This document shows positions 45,782-54,333 of a DNA stretch of 64,000 bases, in pieces. A program made the position numbers and the translations under genes. This DNA is from Fibrobacterota bacterium (GTDB taxonomy: Bacteria > Fibrobacterota > Fibrobacteria > UBA11236), in assembly GCA_947466585.1 (NCBI GenBank), contig CANIEU010000010.1, positions 17,548 to 81,547 of the forward strand, read 5' to 3'. The first letter of the stretch is position 1. Each line of letters begins with the position of its first letter. Under the pieces are notes generated by a model. It ran no database searches. It was not told where the DNA came from and saw nothing but the letters and a program-made list of their open reading frames with translations.

Positions 45782-45879
45782 TCGACTTCTCCTTGTTGAT
45801 GTCATCGGAACATTGCCGAGAACTCGTGAAGAATATATGCGGGACTGAAATCCCGGGTGAAAGGTTTTTAAAGATTGTT

Positions 45880-45896
45880 GGGGATGGTTTGTCCTC
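45880..45896. promoter_or_regulatory. Direct-repeat site 1 (GGGGATGGTTTGTCCTC)
   Basis: Matches 16 of 17 bases of the site at 46130-46146, about 250 bp away, in the intergenic region between the lipoprotein and the TIGR02147 gene. Possibly an operator pair. Confidence 0.4.
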
Positions 45897-45997
45897 TAGA
45901 CGTGCAATCTGTACAATTTTGGCGATTTTAACGAAATTTTCAGTCTCTGAGGATGGTTATAGCAGATACTGCTTCCCCGAATTTTCGAAAAAAAGCA

Positions 45998-46032
45998 ACT
46001 AAAAAAGCCCGGCATCCTGCAGGATGCCGGGC
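45998..46032 (-). terminator. Orphan terminator-like palindrome on minus strand
   Basis: 46007-46032 is a perfect palindrome (arms GCCCGGCATCCTG/CAGGATGCCGGGC). Minus-strand transcription reads through it into TTTTTTAGTTG. No annotated minus-strand gene lies upstream of it in this 419-bp gap, so it may end a small RNA from about 46,120. Confidence 0.65.
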
Positions 46033-46129
46033 CTCGCGGGGAACGGGGCACCCCTGCCTCTCTCACCCGGATCATGATGGGAAGGTAAGCGGGGTTTTGC
46101 AACCGGACTTGGGCCCTAGGAAGATATTC

Positions 46130-46146
46130 GGGGATGTTTTGTCCTC
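46130..46146. promoter_or_regulatory. Direct-repeat site 2 (GGGGATGTTTTGTCCTC)
   Basis: Partner of 45880-45896; lies about 55 nt before the start of the TIGR02147 gene. Both copies have the same orientation. Confidence 0.4.
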
Positions 46147-46200
46147 GAATTAAGGCTCAAGCGTAGAGCGCGCCGCTCTCTGCGTATGTATGATGTGAGC

Positions 46201-47088
46201 ATGGCCATCGACGCCGCCACACGCCCCAATTTGCTGCAATACCTGGATTACCGGGCGTTCCTGCTCGACTATTGCCAGTGGCGACGAGATTCCGACCCGT
46301 CTTTTTCGCAGCGGACCTTCGCCAAAGAAGCCGGATTGCCGGCCTCCAGCTCGAGTCTTTTGCCTGCGGTGATCAAAGCCCGGCGCAGCCTGAGCCAAAA
46401 CCTGCGTGTCAAGTTCTCCAATGCCCTCAGCCTCCCCGAGCGCGAAGCCCAGTACTTCGATCTGCTCGTGCAATTCAATCAGGCCAAGGGAATGACGGAG
46501 AAGAACTTTTTCTTCACGCAACTCTCAAAATCCCGCAGTTCCCGCGCCCACGTGATGCGGGAAAACCAGTTCGAATTCTTTTCCAAGTGGTATTACGGCG
46601 CCGTCCGCAACTACTTCAGCATGGAGACGAGGGAACGCAATCCCGCCGTGATCGCTGCCCGCCTCTTTCCCGAGGTCACCACCGCCCAGGTTGAAGATGC
46701 CATCCAACTCCTGCTCGACCTCGGCCTGATCAAGAAAACGGCTAACGGATATGCGGTCACGGAAAGGCATATTTCCTCCCCCAAGGACGTGCAGGCGCGT
46801 GCCGCCCGCGAGAACCTACTGGAGCTGACGCGGATGTCGATGGAACTCCTCGAGAAGACCCCGCCGGAGTTGCGTCAATACAACGCACTCATGTTTACGG
46901 TGTCACCCGAAGGCTTCTCGACCGTCAAAGACCGAATTCGCTCCTTCCTGGAGGAGTTACGCGAAATCCTCGACCGGGATCAGGGTGAAGATCGCATCTA
47001 TAGCCTGACTCTTCAGTTGTTTCCGAACAGTCGTCTTCCGGAACTCAAACCGGAATCCCGGCCCGCAAGCGCCGGGGACTCCAAATGA
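46201..47088 (+). CDS. TIGR02147-family (DUF4423-like) regulatory protein 1
   Basis: 295 residues from ATG 46201; TATGAT is 6 nt upstream (ATG 46186 is an in-frame alternative). Family hallmarks: LLQYLDYRAFLLDYCQWRR, FSQRTFAKEAGLPASSSS, LSLPEREAQYFDLLVQFNQA and a C-terminal segment with MFTVSPEGFSTVKDRIRSFL. The N-terminal part has an HTH-like, XRE-type organisation, so a transcriptional role is plausible but not established. Its stop overlaps the lipoprotein start as ATGA. The second family member at 52284 has the same arrangement. Confidence 0.85.
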   Translation: MAIDAATRPNLLQYLDYRAFLLDYCQWRRDSDPSFSQRTFAKEAGLPASSSSLLPAVIKARRSLSQNLRVKFSNALSLPEREAQYFDLLVQFNQAKGMTEKNFFFTQLSKSRSSRAHVMRENQFEFFSKWYYGAVRNYFSMETRERNPAVIAARLFPEVTTAQVEDAIQLLLDLGLIKKTANGYAVTERHISSPKDVQARAARENLLELTRMSMELLEKTPPELRQYNALMFTVSPEGFSTVKDRIRSFLEELREILDRDQGEDRIYSLTLQLFPNSRLPELKPESRPASAGDSK

Positions 47089-48401
47089 TCCCGAGGCGTT
47101 CCGCTTTTGTTTGGCGATCGGCCCTTGCCGTCGCCCTTTTCGTAGCCGCCCTGTTGGGCGTGAATGCCTGCACCTCCGATAGCGCCGTGGCCGGCGGAAG
47201 TTCCGAGGTCGACAACCCGCAGGTATTGGTGGCCTTCGTCAGCCCGACAGGTACGGCGGTGACCACCACGGGTTCGCTGGGGGTTTACCTCACGGGTCAA
47301 AGCCCGGCCTTGGATCCGGATCCCGTGGTCGAGATCAAATTGAACGGAACCGATTCGATCCGGCTGACGGCTTCGATGTTGTCGGATGCGGGCGTGGCCG
47401 ACAGCGTGCGGTCCTTCAATCTCTACCTAAGAGGGGACGATTCCACCGGCTGCTTTTTCCAGAGCATCTCGTACAATCCCCTCACCAAAAAGTTTTCGCA
47501 TAACGACAGCGGCGAAGTCACACGGGTGGCGCTCACCGTGAGTCCGTTGCTTCGCTCCGAATCCGTGCTCAAGGGGTCGGTGTCAGACAGCACGGGTCTC
47601 ACCCGGATCATCATCACGGGATCGCCTTTCCAGGCCGTGATCGTGGACAGCGTTTTCGTCTTCGAAGAAATCCCTTCCGGCGTTTATACCGTTCACTTAC
47701 TCACTCCCGACGGCAAGGAGATTCCGCTTCCCGAGCCGATGGATGCCGACGCGCCGAAATACCATAGCGTGAACCCAGACACCGCGCTGGTGGTGCGTCC
47801 GCCCGTCGCCACCACACCGACCTTCCGCGTATCCGCCGGGTCGGATCGCATCGTGTATGCCGGAACCGAAACCCACCTCGTGGGGGACGTATATGGCGTG
47901 GATTCCCGCGACCGGCGGTTCGCAGTGCTTTGGCGCCAGTTGCCGCCGTCGCACCCCGAAGCGGTGGCAATTCTCGAGCATCCGTCCTCGTTCCGCACAG
48001 ACGTTTACTTTCCGCGGGCAGGCGCCTACACCTTCGTGCTCTCGGTGGCATTGGGCAACCAACAGGTGCAGGATACCGTGGTGATCGGCGTGCAAGCACC
48101 GCCCGAGAATCCCGCGTTCATCGATCCGAGCCTGGGCGACACGCTTTTCTTCGGACGGTTTTTCAAGGTGGTGTGGGAAGGCCCGAAGCAGGAGTTTTTG
48201 AATCTGGAAGTGTCGCACGACAGCGGGTCCACGTGGGAATCGACGCCGGTCGCGACCAACATTCCCTCAAAGTCGGGGTTCAACGAATTCTACTGGTTCC
48301 CGTGGTATCCGTTGGCACCCACCAACAATTGCATGCTGCGCCTGATGCGCAATGGGCAGTCGGTGGCCGTGAGTCCGCGCTTTGTACTGCGCTCTCCCTG
48401 A
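47085..48401 (+). CDS. Lipoprotein with beta-sandwich repeats, coupled to TIGR02147 gene 1
   Basis: 438 residues; ATG overlaps the regulator stop. Lipobox GVNAC, then AGGSSEVDNP, similar to the motif after the lipobox of the partner lipoprotein at 53126. Domains: an N-terminal beta region with VSDSTGLTRIIITGSP and EEIPSGVYTVHLLTPDG (carboxypeptidase-regulatory-like), a PKD-like domain (SAGSDRIVYAGTETHLVGDV, GAYTFVLSVALG), and a C-terminal beta domain (EVSHDSGSTWES). No catalytic motif. Probably exposed on the outer membrane; role unknown. Confidence 0.72.
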   Translation: MIPRRSAFVWRSALAVALFVAALLGVNACTSDSAVAGGSSEVDNPQVLVAFVSPTGTAVTTTGSLGVYLTGQSPALDPDPVVEIKLNGTDSIRLTASMLSDAGVADSVRSFNLYLRGDDSTGCFFQSISYNPLTKKFSHNDSGEVTRVALTVSPLLRSESVLKGSVSDSTGLTRIIITGSPFQAVIVDSVFVFEEIPSGVYTVHLLTPDGKEIPLPEPMDADAPKYHSVNPDTALVVRPPVATTPTFRVSAGSDRIVYAGTETHLVGDVYGVDSRDRRFAVLWRQLPPSHPEAVAILEHPSSFRTDVYFPRAGAYTFVLSVALGNQQVQDTVVIGVQAPPENPAFIDPSLGDTLFFGRFFKVVWEGPKQEFLNLEVSHDSGSTWESTPVATNIPSKSGFNEFYWFPWYPLAPTNNCMLRLMRNGQSVAVSPRFVLRSP

Positions 48402-48449
48402 TCTACGCCGAAATCAATCGCCGCGAGTGCACCCATTTCGGCAACCGCA

Positions 48450-48962
48450 TCAACTCCTGCGGCCGCCTTGGCCACGACGCGCCAAGGGAAGATCGAGAAT
48501 TTCTTTCAGAATGAACGCCTCCCGCAAACGGTCCTGACCGAGCAGCGAGTTCCGCAGCGGTGAAGCCCCGATACCGGTACGCGAACGCGACGGTTCGCTC
48601 CGCGCTTTTGTTTGGGCCGCTTCGGCCTGCAACATCCGCTTCTCTTGCGCTTTCACCACGGCTTTTTCTTTTTGCCTTTCCTGCTCGCGCAGGCTTTCTT
48701 CGCGACGTTCCATCACGGGTTCGGGCGTCGACGCCTCGGCGGGAACCGGAAGAGAGGGGCCCGGTACCGGCAAACGCAGCCCCAAGTCGCGGGCGAGTTG
48801 GTCGAGTATATCACGCCCCAAGCCGGGCATTTCGGCAACCGGGCGCTCTGCGTTCCGGTTCGCTTCGGGTACTCGCGCCTTCGCTTTTTTCGCGCGGCTT
48901 TTCATCACCGCTGTGACGACGTTGAAAGCGATGATCAGCAGGACGATGTATTCAAAGCGCAT
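48450..48962 (-). CDS. Hypothetical single-pass membrane protein of FloA operon
   Basis: 170 residues. One N-terminal membrane helix (YIVLLIIAFNVVTAVM), then a Lys/Arg stretch and a long charged, probably coiled-coil region (RREESLREQERQKEKAVVKAQ). It follows floA by 39 nt on the same strand. No family recognised. An adaptor at flotillin microdomains is an inference from position. Confidence 0.55.
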   Translation of the reverse strand: MRFEYIVLLIIAFNVVTAVMKSRAKKAKARVPEANRNAERPVAEMPGLGRDILDQLARDLGLRLPVPGPSLPVPAEASTPEPVMERREESLREQERQKEKAVVKAQEKRMLQAEAAQTKARSEPSRSRTGIGASPLRNSLLGQDRLREAFILKEILDLPLARRGQGGRRS

Positions 48963-49001
48963 GGTTGCGATCCGTGGTGACCAGTATTCTCAGATTTCCG
49001 A

Positions 49002-49979
49002 TCACGTTTTGGACGGGGTCTGACCCCCGCCGGCGATGTTCTCGCGCATGGATGTGTCGGCCATCACGTTTTTCATGTTGTAATAGTCCATCACTCCAAG
49101 CTTTCCGGCGCGGAAGGCGTCCGAAATGGCCTGGGGCACCTGGGCTTCCATCTGCACCACCTTGGCGCGCATTTCAGCCACGCGGGCGATCATTTCCTGT
49201 TCTTGGGCGATGGCCATGGCACGCCGTTCTTCGGCCTTGGCCTGGGCGATTTTCTTGTCCGCCTCGGCACGGTCGGTTTCGAGTTCGGCGCCGATGTTCT
49301 TGCCCACGTCCACATCGGCGATGTCGATGGAAAGGATATCGTAGGCCGTGCCCGAGTCGAGCCCTTTGCTCAGCACGGTCTTGGAAATCTGGTCGGGATT
49401 CTCGAGAACCGATTTGTGGTTGCGCGCCGAACCGATGGTGGAGACGATGCCTTCGCCCACACGGGCGAGAATGGTTTCTTCGCCCGCACCGCCGACCAGC
49501 TTGTCGAGGTTCGCCCGCACGGTGACGCGCGCGATGGCCATCAACTGGATGCCGTCCATGGCCATCGCGGCCACGCGCGGCGTTTCGATCACCTTGGGGT
49601 TCACCGACATCTGCACAGCCTCGAGCACGTTGCGGCCCGCGAGATCGATGGCCGCCGCGCGCTTGAAGGTGAGGGGGATGTTTGCCTTGTCGGCCGCGAT
49701 CAGTGCCTGCACGACACGCTGCACGTGTCCGCCGGCCATGTAGTGCGCTTCCAGGTCTTCGGTGCCCAGTTCCAAACCGGCCTTGATGCCCATGATCTTG
49801 GATTCCACGATGGACTTGGCAGGCACCTTGCGGAAGCGCATGCCGATCAGTTGCACCAATGAAACGTCGGCCTTCGACATGAGAGCCTGGAACCACAAAC
49901 CGAAAAAGTTGAGAAGAATCATGCCCACCACTACAAGGACGATGAGCGAAACGAGGATGAGGATCAGGCTGTAGTTCAT
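49002..49979 (-). CDS. floA: Flotillin-like protein FloA
   Basis: 325 residues, usual FloA size. N-terminal membrane hairpin ([20 protein letters not shown]), then FloA-type SPFH sequence: [24 protein letters not shown] region, [40 protein letters not shown] and a coiled coil [20 protein letters not shown]. It organises functional membrane microdomains. The start overlaps the NfeD-short stop, so NfeD-NfeD-FloA are coupled. Confidence 0.93.
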   Translation of the reverse strand: MNYSLILILVSLIVLVVVGMILLNFFGLWFQALMSKADVSLVQLIGMRFRKVPAKSIVESKIMGIKAGLELGTEDLEAHYMAGGHVQRVVQALIAADKANIPLTFKRAAAIDLAGRNVLEAVQMSVNPKVIETPRVAAMAMDGIQLMAIARVTVRANLDKLVGGAGEETILARVGEGIVSTIGSARNHKSVLENPDQISKTVLSKGLDSGTAYDILSIDIADVDVGKNIGAELETDRAEADKKIAQAKAEERRAMAIAQEQEMIARVAEMRAKVVQMEAQVPQAISDAFRAGKLGVMDYYNMKNVMADTSMRENIAGGGQTPSKT

Positions 49980-50467
49980 GACGGAAGACTCCCGGTTTGA
50001 TTTTTTTCGACAATAAATCCCGCGCCGCGCACGGCGACGAGGCGGACGATGCCGCCTTTTTCCACAAATTCACCCGCAGTTTGCGCTTCGAATATTTCGC
50101 CGTCCAGACCGATCTTGCCGGCGGGACGCAGGGAGGTTTCGGCCGACACAAAGCGTCCCAGATGCAAGGCCAAGGCGCGGGAGGAATCTTCGAGACCCGA
50201 GCCCGTGCCCACGTTGGTGCGATGTGAAACCGGAGAACGTCCGAGAAACCGGAAGACCTGCCAGGCGGCGAGCGGAACCAGCACCAGGTCGGCGAGCGCG
50301 AACGCCAGCGTGCCACCGGAGGACAGCGTCGCAAGGATCACCATCCAGGACGACGCACCGAGCCCCACGGCCACGAGCGACAGTACTCCGAAGGAGGGGA
50401 TCAGTACTTCCGCGAAGAGAACCGCAAAGGCGAGTGCCTGCAGAGAAATCGGCCAGACATACATCAT
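49976..50467 (-). CDS. NfeD-like short membrane protein
   Basis: 163 residues. Three or four hydrophobic helices ([36 protein letters not shown]) and a C-terminal OB-fold NfeD domain ([38 protein letters not shown]). It overlaps the upstream protease gene and floA by 4 nt each. NfeD proteins are the usual partners of flotillins. Confidence 0.85.
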   Translation of the reverse strand: MMYVWPISLQALAFAVLFAEVLIPSFGVLSLVAVGLGASSWMVILATLSSGGTLAFALADLVLVPLAAWQVFRFLGRSPVSHRTNVGTGSGLEDSSRALALHLGRFVSAETSLRPAGKIGLDGEIFEAQTAGEFVEKGGIVRLVAVRGAGFIVEKNQTGSLPS

Positions 50468-52008
50468 GCAGACTCCCCCCTATCGTGTGAGGCATCCGCT
50501 TCCAACTTGCCCACCACGATCGTGCGTCCTTGTACGCGGAGGATTTCCACCCGGCTGCCGGCATCGACGAACTCGCCGCGCGACGCAACCTCGTAAGACA
50601 CGCCTGCGAAGACGGCCTTGCCCGAAGGGCGCAATCCGGTATGGGTAACGCCAGTCTCACCGACATGAACGGGAAGCAGGTCGGCACCGGCGCCGTGTGC
50701 ATCGGCCAAGGTGGCGGCTGAAACGACCGCTGCCTTGCGCGGCAAATAAGGCAAGACGAACCGCACCGCGAGTAACGGAATGAAGAGCGCCAACGCAGCC
50801 ATGCCGAGCGTGAGTGCGAAATTGTCGATGAGACTTTTCATCTCCCAAGGCATTCCGGGGTCGGGCACGGTGAATCCCTGCAGCGACAACGTGAGCGCTA
50901 CCAGCATGAAAGCGAGCCCCAGAAATCCGGCGATGAAGGTGCCGGGTATCAGATAGATCTCGATGGCGAACAAGGCGAGTCCGCCGAGCAAAAGGAGAAG
51001 TTCGTTATGGTTCGCCAGGCCAACGGCGTATTTGGAACCGAAGGCAATACCGAGGCACAGCGCGCCGATCGCGCCGAAGATGCTGAGACCCGGCGTTTTG
51101 AATTCGAGGTACAAGGCACCGAACCCAAGCAGGATGAACAGCGGCGCGAACTTGCCCAGTATGCGCGCCAGATCCTCGGACCACATGGTGCCCAAGGTTT
51201 CCAGAACCTTGAAGTTGTTGTGTTTCAGGTAGGTGTCGAAGTCGTGAAAAGATCCCTGGGAAAATCCGAGGCGATGTGCTTCGCGATCGGTGAGGGTGAG
51301 CAATTCACCTTGGCGCACCAGGACGGAATGATCCCGGTAGCCCGCCTTGCGCGCTTTGGAAAGGCCCGCCCATTCGGCCACCGTATAATACGCCGGAGCG
51401 GCGCTCGTGTCTTCGCCGGTTGCACGCGGGTAGGCGGCGACCACACCGATGTCGGCGGTCACCATGGCTTGGCTGAGCAGGCTCGGATACCCGTTGCGTT
51501 CGGCGAGGTTGCGGAACTTGGCGCGCAACGGCGACTGGATTTTTTCACCCAGCATGACGATTCCACCTTCGGAACTCTGCGTGATGGGCGCACAGTCTCC
51601 GATGGTGGTCCCCTCGCCCATCGCCATCCGATTGCAAGCCAGGGCGATCAACGCCCCGGCGGAGATCGCCTTCTGTTCCACGTAAACCGCGGTTTGCGTT
51701 TTTTTTACGGAGGTGATCAAATCCACGATTTCAAAAGCGGAATGCAGCTCCCCGCCATACGTGTTGACCTTATAGACGATGACGTTCGGTTTTTTTTCGA
51801 GGGCTTCCAAGGTGGCGCGCTTGAGGAAAGCGAGCAATCCGTAATCGACCTCGCCCTCCACGGGAATCACGACTACGGAAACCGCTGCGACAACGGCCTG
51901 CGATCGGGGAAGGGAGTCCAAGGACGCCCCGGTGGCTTTGGCGAAAGCAGAACTGGTGCAAATCGCGAAAATTGAGAAGAAAATGGCTGCCAGGCGGCGA
52001 AAATACAT
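50464..52008 (-). CDS. NfeD/ClpP-class membrane serine protease
   Basis: 514 residues from ATG 52008; TATCTT is 6 nt upstream. The N-terminal ClpP-like protease domain shows IVYKVNTYGGELHSAFEIVD and the Ser region EQKAISAGALIALACNRMAM. Four or five membrane helices follow (FAPLFILLGFGALYLEF, LLLGGLALFAIEIYL), then a C-terminal NfeD OB-fold (GLRPSGKAVFAGVSYEVASR). It probably trims or cleaves flotillin-associated substrates. It heads the NfeD-NfeD-FloA operon and is divergent from TIGR02147 gene 2. Confidence 0.88.
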   Translation of the reverse strand: MYFRRLAAIFFSIFAICTSSAFAKATGASLDSLPRSQAVVAAVSVVVIPVEGEVDYGLLAFLKRATLEALEKKPNVIVYKVNTYGGELHSAFEIVDLITSVKKTQTAVYVEQKAISAGALIALACNRMAMGEGTTIGDCAPITQSSEGGIVMLGEKIQSPLRAKFRNLAERNGYPSLLSQAMVTADIGVVAAYPRATGEDTSAAPAYYTVAEWAGLSKARKAGYRDHSVLVRQGELLTLTDREAHRLGFSQGSFHDFDTYLKHNNFKVLETLGTMWSEDLARILGKFAPLFILLGFGALYLEFKTPGLSIFGAIGALCLGIAFGSKYAVGLANHNELLLLLGGLALFAIEIYLIPGTFIAGFLGLAFMLVALTLSLQGFTVPDPGMPWEMKSLIDNFALTLGMAALALFIPLLAVRFVLPYLPRKAAVVSAATLADAHGAGADLLPVHVGETGVTHTGLRPSGKAVFAGVSYEVASRGEFVDAGSRVEILRVQGRTIVVGKLEADASHDRGESA

Positions 52009-52129
52009 GGGGGCAAGATAGTCACTTCCGATTTTGAGGCCCCTGATTCAGGCCACAAACATGCTTGTCACACTTCACACCATTTTGGCACAAAATTCAA
52101 TTTATGGCTATTTTGGCAGATAATCGTGG

Positions 52130-52152
52130 TTTTAAAGGATTTTTCTTTAAAA
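52130..52152. promoter_or_regulatory. Inverted repeat upstream of TIGR02147 gene 2
   Basis: TTTTAAAG (52130-52137), 7-nt loop, CTTTAAAA (52145-52152) in the AT-rich gap between the NfeD operon and TIGR02147 gene 2. GGTTTT(T)AAAG also occurs at 45863 before gene 1. Candidate operator. Confidence 0.4.
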
Positions 52153-52283
52153 ATGATTGTGTCAACTGACGATTTTTTCCCTGAACCCGGATATTTTCCC
52201 TTATTTTGTGAATACACGGGGCCGGCTGTTTACTCTTGTTTTGGCGATTGTTGATTCTTTCTGTCGCTTGCGGGATTCATTTT

Positions 52284-53129
52284 ATGCCTTCAATTTTCGA
52301 CTACACCGACTACCGTCGCTTTTTGCAGGACTACTATACGTGGGCGAAGCAAAACAAGCGCGGCTTTTCGCATCGTTCCTTCCTGTCGAATGCAGGGATG
52401 TCCGGCCCAACCTATCTGAAGCGCGTCATGGAGGGATTGCACGATCTCACCAAGACGAGCACGCAGAAATTCGCGAAAGCGTTGGAGCTCTCCCACACCG
52501 AAGGCGAGTACTTCGAATCACTCGTCGGTTTCAATCAGGCGAAGACCCCCGGCGAAAAAGACCAGCACTTCTCACGGCTCATGGCGCTGCGCCCCGCACG
52601 CTCGCAAACGACTCTCGAACGCACGCAGTACGATTATTACCAGAACTGGTACAATATCGCCATTCGCGAGATGTTGGCCTTTCTTCCCTACAAGAACAAT
52701 TCCGCGGAGTTTTCGCGTCGCCTCACGCCTCAGGTTCCTCCGGGTAAGGTCAAAAAGGCCGTTGAACTGCTGCAAAGCCTCGGTCTGCTGACGCAGACCC
52801 CCGAAGGCTTGCGCGCCTCCAAAGCCCTGTTGAAGACCGATCCCAACATGGAATCGCTCTTCCTGCCCCGCTTCCATCAATCGATGGCCAAGCTTGGCGT
52901 GGAGGCCCTGGAGCGTTTCCATAAAACGGAACGCTACTTCAGCGGTACGACCATCAGCATTTCACCGGAAGTCTATGAGGTTGTAGTCGAGAAGATCCGG
53001 GCCATTCGCCGCGACATTCTCGAGCATGTGCAAGCCGATGCTTCGCCCGATCGCGTGTACCACCTCAACATGCAGCTCTTCCCGTTGACTTCTGGACCCC
53101 GCAAGCGCGGAAGAAAGAAGAAAAAATGA
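52284..53129 (+). CDS. TIGR02147-family (DUF4423-like) regulatory protein 2
   Basis: 281 residues from ATG 52284; the longer open frame upstream lacks family similarity. It parallels protein 1: FDYTDYRRFLQDYYTWAKQ, FSHRSFLSNAGMSGPTYLKR, LSHTEGEYFESLVGFNQAKT, VPPGKVKKAVELLQSLGLLT and ISPEVYEVVVEKIRAIRRDI. The N-terminal helix-turn-helix-like block suggests DNA binding. It ends in a Lys/Arg-rich tail (KRGRKKKK). The stop overlaps the lipoprotein ATG (ATGA), exactly as in pair 1. Confidence 0.85.
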   Translation: MPSIFDYTDYRRFLQDYYTWAKQNKRGFSHRSFLSNAGMSGPTYLKRVMEGLHDLTKTSTQKFAKALELSHTEGEYFESLVGFNQAKTPGEKDQHFSRLMALRPARSQTTLERTQYDYYQNWYNIAIREMLAFLPYKNNSAEFSRRLTPQVPPGKVKKAVELLQSLGLLTQTPEGLRASKALLKTDPNMESLFLPRFHQSMAKLGVEALERFHKTERYFSGTTISISPEVYEVVVEKIRAIRRDILEHVQADASPDRVYHLNMQLFPLTSGPRKRGRKKKK

Positions 53130-54130
53130 AACCGGTGGGCGCCCTGCGTAATTGGTTCCTCAACGGAGCCTGCCTCGCGGCGTTTTCGCTATCCGCGTGC
53201 CTTGGAGGCACTGGTACGGATACCGAAAACGGCATTGAAATTTCCGTGTCGGCTCGCGTGGTCGATTCGGCAGGGAACGCTGTGCCTGGGGTGACCATCG
53301 CAGTACATGATGCCACCGGGCGCGTCGATTCCGGTCTCGATAACCCTCTTGTGGACTCCACCGTGGTCGTCGTTTCGGACACGGGCGGACGCGTGCACTT
53401 CGAACTGCAGAAGGCCGGTTTGTACACCGTGGCAGGCAGCATCGCGGACTCCATGGTGTTCGTCGATACGGTACGCGCAATCGGAAAGCCCACCGGCGTG
53501 GTGCTTCCGAGCGTGGGCAATCCGCAGTTCAAGGTTGAAAAACCTGTTCGCGCCAACGGTACAGTACGCCTGCTTTCGGGATTCAGCCCCGATTCGGGTG
53601 GCCAGGCGATGCTACGGGGTACCAAGATCCAATCGCGGCTCGGAATCAAGGCGGATTACCAGCTGGGTTGGCTGCCCGCCTCGGCGGAAAAGTTCCCGCT
53701 CGCAGTGGCCTACGCCACCAAGGCAGCTGAAAAGCGCTTCGTGAAGGTGATCGCTTCTGGTTCCGGATGGTCGGTGCGCAGCACCTACGGCTTCAACCGT
53801 TGCCTTACTTCCGAATCGGACACAGTGACCACCTCGACCACCTTCGGGGCGCGTTCCGCAACGACCATCGAGGGTGCCGCCGGCAAGGCCTGCGTGGGCA
53901 GCCCGGGCACCGTCATCAGCGTGCTGCAAATCGATTCCCTGGGTACGACTTTGGGATCGTTGGGAGACTTCGTCATTCCCGATCGGGCAGCGATGCTCGG
54001 CGACTCGGTTTCCATTCCCAAGGCCTGCGTCCGTACCGGCAACCCCGGCACGTCGCGGGCCACGTTAAGTCTGACGGCGGGCACCATAGTGGTGGATGAC
54101 ATCATCCGCGGAAACGGCTGCCCCGAGTAA
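53126..54130 (+). CDS. Lipoprotein with regulatory-like beta domain, coupled to TIGR02147 gene 2
   Basis: 334 residues; ATG overlaps the regulator stop. Lipobox LSAC, then GGTGTDTENG, resembling GGSSEVDNP in the pair-1 lipoprotein. Residues about 30-110 look like a carboxypeptidase-regulatory-type beta-sandwich (ARVVDSAGNAVPGVTIAVHD ... GRVHFELQKAGLYTVAGS). The rest is beta-rich with four Cys, possibly forming disulfides. No catalytic motif. Likely surface or periplasmic; ligand unknown. Confidence 0.72.
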   Translation: MKPVGALRNWFLNGACLAAFSLSACLGGTGTDTENGIEISVSARVVDSAGNAVPGVTIAVHDATGRVDSGLDNPLVDSTVVVVSDTGGRVHFELQKAGLYTVAGSIADSMVFVDTVRAIGKPTGVVLPSVGNPQFKVEKPVRANGTVRLLSGFSPDSGGQAMLRGTKIQSRLGIKADYQLGWLPASAEKFPLAVAYATKAAEKRFVKVIASGSGWSVRSTYGFNRCLTSESDTVTTSTTFGARSATTIEGAAGKACVGSPGTVISVLQIDSLGTTLGSLGDFVIPDRAAMLGDSVSIPKACVRTGNPGTSRATLSLTAGTIVVDDIIRGNGCPE

Positions 54131-54159
54131 CGACGGAAAATTTAAGCGGTTCCGGATTC

Positions 54160-54285
54160 TGGCCTCTTCACAAGGCCTTCCGGTATCGCAGAAGTTGAAC
54201 GGACAGTTACCGGATGCCTCATCACAAGGCCTCTCCGGTTCGCGAAGGGTCTTTCGGTCCCGCCTATGCACAAGGCCGGTCGGAA
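54160..54285 (+). repeat. Three degenerate CACAAGGCC repeats
   Basis: GGCCTCTTCACAAGGCC (from 54162), GCCTCATCACAAGGCC (from 54217) and GCCTATGCACAAGGCC (from 54262), spaced about 54 and 45 nt, each able to form a small GCCT/AGGC hairpin. They fill the gap between the lipoprotein and the convergent dUTPase. Confidence 0.5.
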
Positions 54286-54333
54286 GACCCGGATCGCGCC
54301 CCGCACAGACGCTCCCCACTACAAACCCGCGGC

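Larger units (their letters stand above)
45782..46200. other. Intergenic region before TIGR02147 gene 1
   Basis: 419 bp. Holds the lipoprotein's promoter area, GGTTTTTAAAG (45863-45873), the direct-repeat pair at 45880 and 46130, and the orphan minus-strand terminator. TATGAT (46189-46194) precedes the next start by 6 nt. No protein-coding frame is convincing. Confidence 0.5.
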
